Origin: an uncultured Porphyromonadaceae bacterium
GTDB taxonomy: Bacteria; Bacteroidota; Bacteroidia; Bacteroidales; Muribaculaceae
Length of the DNA stretch: 8,044 bases
Assembly: GCA_946183895.1 (NCBI GenBank)
Contig: CAMHDX010000031.1
Location: 1-8,044 of the forward strand
Direction: 5' to 3'
Numbering within the stretch: the first letter of the stretch is position 1; every line of letters begins with the position of its first letter. Made by a program: the position numbers and the translations under genes. The notes below the pieces were generated by a model, which was not told the origin of the DNA, did not search any database, and saw nothing but the letters and a program-made list of their open reading frames with translations. This document shows, piece by piece, positions 1 to 5,602 of the stretch.

Positions 1-2
1 AC

Positions 3-971
3 AGTAGCACCATCTACACCAGCAAGGGGTGGTATAACACCAGTGTAGACGATGCCACGTTGTCCGACCGCTCGACCATTGTCGCTAAAGACGGGCAGAC
101 CTTGACCGGCGACACCCTGTACTACGACCGCAAGCGCACCTATGGCATCGCGCGCGGCAATGTGGTGCTGACCGACACCGCCCACAGTGTCATACTCGAT
201 GGCGACTATGGCTATCACGATGATGTGGCGCACTACAGCTATGTCACGCGTCGGGCTCGGGCCCGCGAATTTTCGGGCAAAGATACCCTCTATCTCCATG
301 CCGACACGTTGTGCACGCTGATTGAGGGGCCTGATAGCCTGCGCCTGCTGCGAGCGTTTAAAAATGTGCGTTTTTATCGCACCGACATGCAGGGCTTGTG
401 CGACTCGATGCAGGTGAGTGAGGCTGATTCTATTCTGCACATGTATCATGACGCGGTGGTGTGGAACGAGGCTCGTCAAATCGCTTGTGATCGCATTGAC
501 GTGCACTTTAATGACAGCACCATTGACTGGGCGTCGCTGCCGGTTCCGGGCATTGTCATCAGCCATGTGGGAGAGCGATATTTTGACCAATTATACGGCA
601 AGCGCATGTACGCCACGTTTGAAGGCGGCGAGATGCGTCGACTTGACGTTAACGGCAATGTGATGGCTATCATGTATCCGCAAGAGAGCGATAGCACTTA
701 CAATAAGATGGTTAATGCGGAATCCAGCTTTCTCACCTTGTTGCTCAAGCCCAAGCAGGAAGTGGAGAAACTGACCATGTGGCCCGAGGTCACCGGACAG
801 GTGACACCGCTGTTCCAATTAAAGTCGTCGCAGATGTTCCTGCCGCAATTTGTGTGGCATGAGAAGCGTCGTCCCAAATCACCCGATGACATCTTTCCTG
901 AAGGGGAACACCCTGTCGCGGCAAATGTTGAACCGGTAACTGACGATAAGATTGAGGAAGATGAGCACTGA
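3..971 (+). CDS. OstA/LptA-like LPS transport protein, 3' part (5' end outside window)
   Basis: This open frame is already running at the left edge (first complete codon at position 3) and ends with TGA at 969-971, leaving 322 codons. The residues just before the TTG at 60 (YTSKGWYNTSVDDATL) continue the same domain, so the TTG is not the start. The reading YTSKGWYNT, then DRSTIVAKDGQTLTGDTLYYDR, is the repeated beta-strand pattern of the OstA/LptA jelly-roll family, which carries lipopolysaccharide across the periplasm to the outer membrane. Further strand pairs of the same type follow (GIARGNVVLTD, then FKNVRFYRTDMQGLCDSM). The tail is charged and proline-containing (RRPKSPDDIF, ending KIEEDEH) and probably lies outside the fold. 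The signal peptide, if there is one, is off the window. The stop overlaps the mutL start, so the two genes are probably co-transcribed. The family call is firm; the exact role in the Lpt bridge is inferred. Confidence 0.85.
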   Translation, partial: SSTIYTSKGWYNTSVDDATLSDRSTIVAKDGQTLTGDTLYYDRKRTYGIARGNVVLTDTAHSVILDGDYGYHDDVAHYSYVTRRARAREFSGKDTLYLHADTLCTLIEGPDSLRLLRAFKNVRFYRTDMQGLCDSMQVSEADSILHMYHDAVVWNEARQIACDRIDVHFNDSTIDWASLPVPGIVISHVGERYFDQLYGKRMYATFEGGEMRRLDVNGNVMAIMYPQESDSTYNKMVNAESSFLTLLLKPKQEVEKLTMWPEVTGQVTPLFQLKSSQMFLPQFVWHEKRRPKSPDDIFPEGEHPVAANVEPVTDDKIEEDEH

Positions 972-2808
972 CGTGATAAAATTGCTACCGGATAGCGTAG
1001 CCAATCAGATAGCTGCCGGCGAGGTGATTCAGCGACCGGCTTCGGTCATCAAGGAGCTGGTCGAGAATGCTATTGACGCGGGTGCCACCGAGGTCGAAAT
1101 CATCCTTAAGGAGGCAGGGCGCAATCTCATCCAAGTGGTGGATAACGGCTGCGGCATGAGTGATACCGATGCGCGTTTGGCATTTGAGCGCCACAGCACC
1201 AGCAAGATACGCTCGGCAGCCGACTTGTTCGCGCTGCACACTATGGGCTTCAGAGGCGAGGCGTTGGCGTCAATCGCCGCCATCGCCCAGGTTGAGCTGC
1301 GCACCCGTCGTGAAGGCGAGACATTGGGCACACGGTTGCTAATCAATGGCTCGCAATGTGAGCTGCAGGAGCCGGTGGCATGTCCGCTGGGCAGCAATTT
1401 CATGATTAAGAATCTGTTCTTCAATGTCCCCGCGCGACGCAAGTTCCTCAAGTCAAACCGCGTGGAATTGTCCAATATAGTCCACGAGTTCGAGAAACTG
1501 GCGCTCATCAACAACACCGTGCGCTTCACGGTTGTGCACGACGGGCGACTGCTGTACAAGTTGCAGGAGGGCTCGTTCTTGCAGCGCATCTGCGCCGTGT
1601 TCGGCCACTCGCTGGAGCAACAGTTGTTGCCGGTCGACATTGACACGCCGCTGGTGCGGGTCACCGGTTTTATCGGCAGGGTGGAGCACGCGCGGCGGCG
1701 CGGCGCGTTGCAATATCTGTTTGTCAACGAGCGCTACATGCGGCACCCCTATTTCCACAAGGCGATTATGGCGTGTTACGAGCAGCTCATTCCGGCAGAC
1801 CATCAGCCCAACTACTTCCTCCGCTTTACGGTCGACCCGCAGGCAATCGACGTCAATATTCATCCCACCAAGACCGAGATTAAGTTTGAGGACGAGATGC
1901 CCATTTGGCAGATACTCAACGCCGGGGTCAAAGCCACGTTAGGCAGGTTCAATGATGTGCCGTCAATCGACTTTGACACCGAGGGCCAACCGGAAATCAA
2001 GCCATTCAGCACTGAGGTCGCTCCACCGCCATTGCAGGACCTTGACCCGACCTACAACCCGTTTGCCGACAATGCCCGCCGTGCCGCAATTGACGCCTCA
2101 AAGGCCGCTACGACCGAGTGGCAGCAACTGTATGCCCGCTTTGAGAACGACCAATCCAAGCAAGTGCCTGAAGGCAACAGCGCCACACAACGTGCCGACA
2201 ATGAGCTCTTTGACGTCACCGGTGGTGACGCGTCCTTGTTCCTGCAGTTGAAGGGGAAGTATATCATCACACCGGCGCGCAGCGGGTTGATGGTTATTGA
2301 CCAGCACCGCGCCCACACGCTCATTCTATACAACACCTACACCAGCGCCTATAACGAGGGCATCAAGCGATTGCCGGCTCAGCGACTGCTGTTCCCGGTT
2401 GACTTGCCGCTCAGCGCGCAGCAATCGGCAACGCTGTCGCGTGTGCGACCCATGCTGGAGACCATCGGCTTTGTGCTGCGCTCAAGCGGTGATAGTTGGC
2501 AGGTGATTGCGTTGCCCGCCGATGTTGACACCCAAGCCGTTGCCGACGTGATTGATGATATCATTGTTCGCATTGCCGACATTCCCGAGGGCAGTGAGGA
2601 GCGCGCACTGCGTCAATTGAGCATTGAGCGGATAGCGTTGAGCGTCGCCACGCGAGCCGCGATGCCCTATGGCAAGGTCCTCTCCGGTCAGGAGATGGAG
2701 CACCTGGTGTCGCAACTGTTGCGGCTCGAGGCCCCCAATTACACCCCCGGCGGCAAACTCATCTTGTCAATCGTGCCATTTGACTACTTCACCAAGCTGT
2801 TTCAGTAA
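961..2808 (+). CDS. mutL: DNA mismatch repair protein MutL
   Basis: MutL couples mismatch recognition by MutS to downstream strand removal. I place the start at ATG 961, giving 615 residues; the product begins MSTDVIKLLPDSVANQIAAG, the usual MutL N-terminus. An in-frame TTG at 952 would add only three residues. The GHKL ATPase motifs are intact: E32 and N36 in ELVENAIDAGAT, DNGCGM at 61-66, ERHSTSKI at 76-83, TMGFRGEALASI at 94-105, and DVNIHPTK at 297-304. A variable linker rich in Asp, Pro and Ala spans about 340-425. The C-terminal dimerisation domain begins around LFLQLKGKYIITP. The region of the endonuclease motif reads DQHRAHTLILYN (447-458), where the two conserved Glu are Thr453 and Asn458. 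The later metal-site motifs are also altered (ATR at 563-565, TPGGK at 595-599). The gene starts inside the last codons of the OstA-like gene (11-bp overlap), which suggests translational coupling. Confidence 0.96.
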   Translation: MSTDVIKLLPDSVANQIAAGEVIQRPASVIKELVENAIDAGATEVEIILKEAGRNLIQVVDNGCGMSDTDARLAFERHSTSKIRSAADLFALHTMGFRGEALASIAAIAQVELRTRREGETLGTRLLINGSQCELQEPVACPLGSNFMIKNLFFNVPARRKFLKSNRVELSNIVHEFEKLALINNTVRFTVVHDGRLLYKLQEGSFLQRICAVFGHSLEQQLLPVDIDTPLVRVTGFIGRVEHARRRGALQYLFVNERYMRHPYFHKAIMACYEQLIPADHQPNYFLRFTVDPQAIDVNIHPTKTEIKFEDEMPIWQILNAGVKATLGRFNDVPSIDFDTEGQPEIKPFSTEVAPPPLQDLDPTYNPFADNARRAAIDASKAATTEWQQLYARFENDQSKQVPEGNSATQRADNELFDVTGGDASLFLQLKGKYIITPARSGLMVIDQHRAHTLILYNTYTSAYNEGIKRLPAQRLLFPVDLPLSAQQSATLSRVRPMLETIGFVLRSSGDSWQVIALPADVDTQAVADVIDDIIVRIADIPEGSEERALRQLSIERIALSVATRAAMPYGKVLSGQEMEHLVSQLLRLEAPNYTPGGKLILSIVPFDYFTKLFQ

Positions 2809-2823
2809 ACACGATGAGTGGAG
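2809..2823. other. 15-bp tail-to-tail gap between mutL and aguB
   Basis: The stop codons of mutL (+ strand, ends 2808) and aguB (- strand, ends 2824) are separated by only 15 bp. I see no inverted repeat followed by a T-run here or in the flanking codons, so no intrinsic terminator is recognisable for either direction. Confidence 0.6.
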
Positions 2824-3696
2824 TCAGTCTATGTATCGGCGTGTGATATCGGCATAGGCGTCAATGCGCCTGTCGCGCAGGAACGGCCACCAGCGCCGCA
2901 CTGTCTCGCTGCGGTGCATATCCACATCAACGACAGTAACCTCCTCATCAAAGCCGGCGCGATACAGGAACTCGCCTTGCGGTCCGGCGACAAAACTGTT
3001 GCCCCAAAAACTGATGCCACGGGTCTGTCCGCTGGGGTCAATCTCGTGCCCCACGCGGTTGACGCTGACCACCGGCAAGCCGTTTGCCACAGCATGACCG
3101 CGCTGGACTGTCACCCATGCCTCCAGTTGGCGCTGCTGCTCGGCGGGCGTGTCGCTGCTCTCGGTGCCGATAGCCGTGGGATAAATGAGCATCTCGGCTC
3201 CGGATAGCGCCATCAATCGCGCGGCTTCGGGATACCACTGGTCCCAGCACACTAGCACTCCCAAGCGCCCCACGGCAGTGTCAATGGGCTTGAACCCCAA
3301 GTCGCCCGGAGTGAAGTAGAATTTCTCATAATAGGCGGGGTCATCGGGTATGTGCATCTTGCGATAGATGCCAGCGATGCTACCGTCAGTGTCAATCACC
3401 ACAGCGGTGTTGTGATATAGCCCGGTAGCTCGTTGCTCAAAGATTGAAGTGACCAGCACCACGCCATGTTGTGCCGCCACAGCGCGATAGGAGGCGACCG
3501 CCTCGCTATCGAGTGTGACCGCGAGGTCGAAGTTGTCAACACTCTCTTGCTGGCAAAAGTAAAGGCTGTCGTGCAACTCTTGCAACACAACCAGTTGTGC
3601 GCCTTGTGACGCGCATTGGGCAATCTTGTCTTGCAATCGCGCGCGATTGCCGGCCACATCGCCGGTATTGGCTTGTTGTATTATTCCAATTTTCAT
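2824..3696 (-). CDS. aguB: N-carbamoylputrescine amidohydrolase (nitrilase superfamily)
   Basis: The 290-residue product is a carbon-nitrogen hydrolase predicted to cleave N-carbamoylputrescine to putrescine, CO2 and ammonia in the cytoplasm. The Glu-Lys-Cys catalytic triad is visible: E40 in VVLQELHDSLYF, K113 in YRKMHIPDDP, and C150 in GVLVCWDQWYPEAAR. The stretch DDPAYYEKFYFTPGD and the sequence around Cys150 are characteristic of the N-carbamoylputrescine branch rather than of nitrilases or NAD synthetase domains. Length is normal for the family (about 290-300). The start is ATG at 3694-3696, giving MKIGIIQQAN, a typical first beta strand. There is no signal peptide. It lies 36 bp downstream of aguA on the same strand, and the AguA product is its substrate, which strongly supports the assignment. 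The leader is AT-rich with no clear Shine-Dalgarno sequence, as is common in Bacteroidetes. An 18-bp perfect palindrome lies in codons 16-22. Confidence 0.93.
   Translation of the reverse strand: MKIGIIQQANTGDVAGNRARLQDKIAQCASQGAQLVVLQELHDSLYFCQQESVDNFDLAVTLDSEAVASYRAVAAQHGVVLVTSIFEQRATGLYHNTAVVIDTDGSIAGIYRKMHIPDDPAYYEKFYFTPGDLGFKPIDTAVGRLGVLVCWDQWYPEAARLMALSGAEMLIYPTAIGTESSDTPAEQQRQLEAWVTVQRGHAVANGLPVVSVNRVGHEIDPSGQTRGISFWGNSFVAGPQGEFLYRAGFDEEVTVVDVDMHRSETVRRWWPFLRDRRIDAYADITRRYID
3633..3650. repeat. 18-bp perfect palindrome within aguB
   Basis: The sequence GCAATCGCGCGCGATTGC equals its own reverse complement. It lies 47-64 nt into aguB and encodes part of Asn-Arg-Ala-Arg-Leu-Gln. As RNA it could fold into a 7-bp stem with a CGCG loop. 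Whether it has any function is unknown; it may simply reflect codon use. Confidence 0.5.
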
Positions 3697-3732
3697 TATG
3701 TTAGATATATTCAGGTGTTAGTGAAATCGGGG

Positions 3733-4698
3733 TCAAATATTCATTGTGGCGCAGTGGAGCGAGCCGTGTTGCTTGATGAGCGCGACACAGTTGATACCTA
3801 TTGCCTCATGCTGCGGAAAGCACGAGGCAATGGTCGCGATGGCGGCGCGGTCGGTATCGGCGCCATAGGTTGGCACCAACACGCGAGTGTTGGTACACAG
3901 GAAGTTGGCATAGGTGGCGGGCATCGGTTGGCCGTCATCATCAAGCACGAGCGGTGGCTGCGGCAGGCGGACAAGGCGATAAGGGGAGCCCTCGGCCGTG
4001 GTGAACGTCCTGAGTTCGGCCTCCATTAGCGAGGTCTCTGCCTCAGTGCTGCAGGGACTATACACAATAACATTGCCGGGCGCGAAGCGGGCAAGCGTGT
4101 CGATGTGGCCATTGGTGTCATCGCCGGCAATGCTGCCATGGTGCAACCACAACACGCGCCTCACACCCAGCCGTTGCTTGAGCTGGTCCTCAATCTCACT
4201 GGCACTCAGAGCGTCATTGCGGTTGGGCGATAGCAGGCATCGCGATGTTGTCATCAATGTGCCGTGACCATCGCTCTCAATTGAGCCGCCTTCAAGTACA
4301 AGGTCAAGCCGGTTCTCCACCGGGTGGGGCAGTAGCCCCATAGCGTCAAGACGTCCCGTCACTTGATTATCATAGTTGGCGGCAAACTTCATGCCCCATG
4401 CGTTGAACGTGAAATTGAGCAGCCGGATGGTGCCGTCGGTCTCAACGCGAATGGGACCATAGTCGCGGGTCCATGTGTCGTTGGTCGGGATAATGGCTAT
4501 CTTGATGCGAGGCGAGCCTGCTTCGACCGGCTCTGGCGACACTAGTAGCACGTTGTCGCCGCCGTCAGTGATTGCTTTGATAATCTCGCGATAGCATTGT
4601 CGCACCTCGTCAAGCATGTCGCGCCAGTCAGTGTCCTGATGTGGCCATGCCATTAATACACAGTCAGTATGTTCCCATTCTGCGGGTAATCGCCTCAT
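3733..4698 (-). CDS. aguA: Agmatine deiminase
   Basis: The 321-residue product is a guanidino-group-modifying enzyme of the PAD_porph family, predicted to hydrolyse agmatine to N-carbamoylputrescine and ammonia. Visible motifs in order are LPAEWEHTDCVLMAWPH at the N-terminus (4-20), TNDTWTRDYGP (72-82), FNAWGMK (98-104), LEGGSIESDGHGT (135-147), GDDTNGHID with H198 and D200, and GSLHCATMN with the catalytic Cys316 near the C-terminus. Length is slightly below the usual 340-370 for this family, but all core motifs are present. The related secreted peptidylarginine deiminase of Porphyromonas has a signal peptide and extra domains; this protein has neither, so a cytoplasmic small-molecule enzyme is the better call. 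The start is ATG at 4696-4698, 30 bp downstream of the PAP2 gene. aguB follows after 36 bp, forming a two-step agmatine-to-putrescine route. Arginine decarboxylase, needed to make agmatine, is not in the window. Confidence 0.94.
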   Translation of the reverse strand: MRRLPAEWEHTDCVLMAWPHQDTDWRDMLDEVRQCYREIIKAITDGGDNVLLVSPEPVEAGSPRIKIAIIPTNDTWTRDYGPIRVETDGTIRLLNFTFNAWGMKFAANYDNQVTGRLDAMGLLPHPVENRLDLVLEGGSIESDGHGTLMTTSRCLLSPNRNDALSASEIEDQLKQRLGVRRVLWLHHGSIAGDDTNGHIDTLARFAPGNVIVYSPCSTEAETSLMEAELRTFTTAEGSPYRLVRLPQPPLVLDDDGQPMPATYANFLCTNTRVLVPTYGADTDRAAIATIASCFPQHEAIGINCVALIKQHGSLHCATMNI

Positions 4699-4728
4699 AG
4701 TTCGTTGGTTTACGCGTTAATTATCCTG

Positions 4729-5487
4729 TCAAAATTGAGCCGCCAGCGAGAACATGACGGCGCGATGTTGATGATTGTAGCTTGGTGAGAACACCATCGC
4801 TTTGCCCTTGCCGGCTTTGTCCTCCAGCCCCAGCAAGCGGCGCTCAAACGGCAGTAGCCAGTATGCCGCCCGGGCGGCAAGTATGCCTATTCCCGCTCCC
4901 ACAATCACGTCGTTCAAGTAGTGCTTGTGATTGCTCAGGCGCAGTATCGCGACAGTCGTGGCGACACCATAGCCGATGGTGCCGATGCCGTTGCCATACT
5001 CCAGCCTTAGCAACTCGGCGCCGGTGAAGGCAATGGTTGTGTGACCCGACGGAAAACTGCGCTTGTCGCTCAGGTCCGGTCGCTGCTCGGTGACGATGTG
5101 CTTTAGCGCCCAGCTACAACCCATCGAGAGAGCGTGAGCAGTGGCTGTGGTGAGCACGCGGTCCACCACGGTGCTGCCGGACTTCTTGCCGGGGACGGTC
5201 AGTGTGGCGATATATGCCAATGACGGTGCGAACCGCAGGTAGTCGTCAACGTGGGTGCTATGGTCGCCAAACCAGTCGTTGACACCGCGATTAATCGTGT
5301 TGGGCTGATTGAACGAGAGCGCGACCCCGGTTGCCAACAGGGCGCACGGGGCTATCATCTGCTTCCACTCAAAGCGGTAACCCGCCGGCGGTGGAGCAAT
5401 AGCGATGCTATCGATTGTAGAGGCATTAACCACCGGTGCTGAACACAGTGTTATTGCCAATGCAATTGCCGTGAAAATTCTATTCAT
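4729..5487 (-). CDS. PAP2-family phosphatase with signal peptide
   Basis: The 252-residue product is a type 2 phosphatidic acid phosphatase (PAP2) family member. All three active-site motifs are present: K129 to R136-P137 in KHIVTEQRP, PSGH at 146-149, and R183-x5-H189-x3-D193 in RLSNHKHYLNDV. The N-terminus (MNRIFTAIALAITLC, then APVVNAS) looks like a cleavable signal peptide with cleavage near residue 22. Several hydrophobic stretches follow (about 43-58, 87-98, 115-131, 166-183 and 193-213). The active site should therefore face the periplasm, acting on a lipid phosphate such as lipid A, undecaprenyl pyrophosphate or a phospholipid; the sequence does not decide which. The last 22 residues follow a charged linker and end in a strand-like segment with terminal Phe (AVMFSLAAQF), resembling an outer-membrane strand. 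A good promoter lies directly upstream, and aguA starts 30 bp beyond its stop. Confidence 0.9.
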   Translation of the reverse strand: MNRIFTAIALAITLCSAPVVNASTIDSIAIAPPPAGYRFEWKQMIAPCALLATGVALSFNQPNTINRGVNDWFGDHSTHVDDYLRFAPSLAYIATLTVPGKKSGSTVVDRVLTTATAHALSMGCSWALKHIVTEQRPDLSDKRSFPSGHTTIAFTGAELLRLEYGNGIGTIGYGVATTVAILRLSNHKHYLNDVIVGAGIGILAARAAYWLLPFERRLLGLEDKAGKGKAMVFSPSYNHQHRAVMFSLAAQF

Positions 5488-5491
5488 TTCA

Positions 5492-5523
5492 CAAAATTAG
5501 CGATTATTCTGCTAATTCCCAAA
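5492..5523 (-). promoter_or_regulatory. Bacteroidetes-type -33/-7 promoter for the PAP2 gene
   Basis: Read on the minus strand, TTTG (5523-5520) is followed after exactly 20 bp by TAATTTTG (5499-5492). This matches the published Bacteroides primary sigma factor consensus, TTTG at -33 and TAnnTTTG at -7. The -7 box ends only 4 bp before the PAP2 ATG (5487-5485), which places the expected transcription start at or next to the start codon. The two downstream gaps (4699-4728 and 3697-3732) show no comparable promoter, so this one may also serve aguA and aguB. Confidence 0.7.
5495..5517. promoter_or_regulatory. Dyad overlapping the PAP2 promoter (possible operator)
   Basis: The arms AATTAGC (5495-5501) and GCTAATT (5511-5517) are a perfect 7-bp inverted repeat separated by 9 bp, with arm centres 16 bp apart. 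One arm overlaps the -7 box and the other lies within the -33/-7 spacer. That is where a dimeric repressor would block polymerase. It could equally be a weak RNA hairpin in transcripts reading through from comEC, or chance in AT-rich DNA. Confidence 0.45.
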
Positions 5524-5538
5524 TTTCCCGATAGTATT

Positions 5539-5582
5539 GATAGCAGATTGATAGCAGATTGATAGCAGATTGATAGCAGATT
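5539..5582. repeat. Four perfect 11-bp tandem repeats upstream of the PAP2 promoter
   Basis: The unit GATAGCAGATT occurs four times with no mismatch or spacer, at 5539-5549, 5550-5560, 5561-5571 and 5572-5582. A degenerate shorter copy (GATAGTATT, 5530-5538) adjoins it on the left. The array sits between the comEC stop (5603) and the -33 box of the PAP2 promoter (5523). The unit is close to one helical turn, so each copy presents the same DNA face. No open reading frame crosses it, as the unit contains in-frame stops. Confidence 0.95.
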
Positions 5583-5602
5583 ACTAACACTATAATGATG
5601 GG

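Noticed and set aside
952..960. TTG start for mutL three codons upstream of the ATG
   Set aside because: The ATG at 961 gives the standard MutL N-terminus; the TTG adds only Met-Arg-Lys and no family feature.
1029..1727. 232-codon open frame on the minus strand inside mutL
   Set aside because: It is antisense to the strongly conserved ATPase domain, and its product is Ser/Arg/Asn-rich with no recognisable motif; it is a codon-bias shadow.
2215..2229. Hairpin GTCACC-GGT-GGTGAC in mutL
   Set aside because: A 6-bp stem in the middle of a coding region with no T-run or regulatory context.
2818..3207. 129-codon + strand open frame after mutL
   Set aside because: It lies wholly antisense to aguB, which has an intact catalytic triad, and has no family motif of its own.
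3616..4029. 137-codon + strand open frame across the aguA-aguB junction
   Set aside because: It is antisense to two real genes, with no recognisable domain and low-complexity Gly/Ala composition.
3733..4698. Peptidylarginine deiminase (Porphyromonas virulence factor) as identity of this gene
   Set aside because: No signal peptide or additional domains, agmatine-deiminase motifs throughout, and direct linkage to aguB all point to agmatine deiminase.
4864..4879. 16-bp perfect palindrome in the PAP2 gene (TGCCGCCCGGGCGGCA)
   Set aside because: It encodes Ala-Ala-Arg-Ala-Ala with GC-rich codons in a membrane helix region; composition alone explains it well, and it lies deep inside the gene.
5539..5582. 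CRISPR array
   Set aside because: The units are 11 bp, directly adjacent and without spacers, and there are no cas genes; this is a simple tandem repeat.
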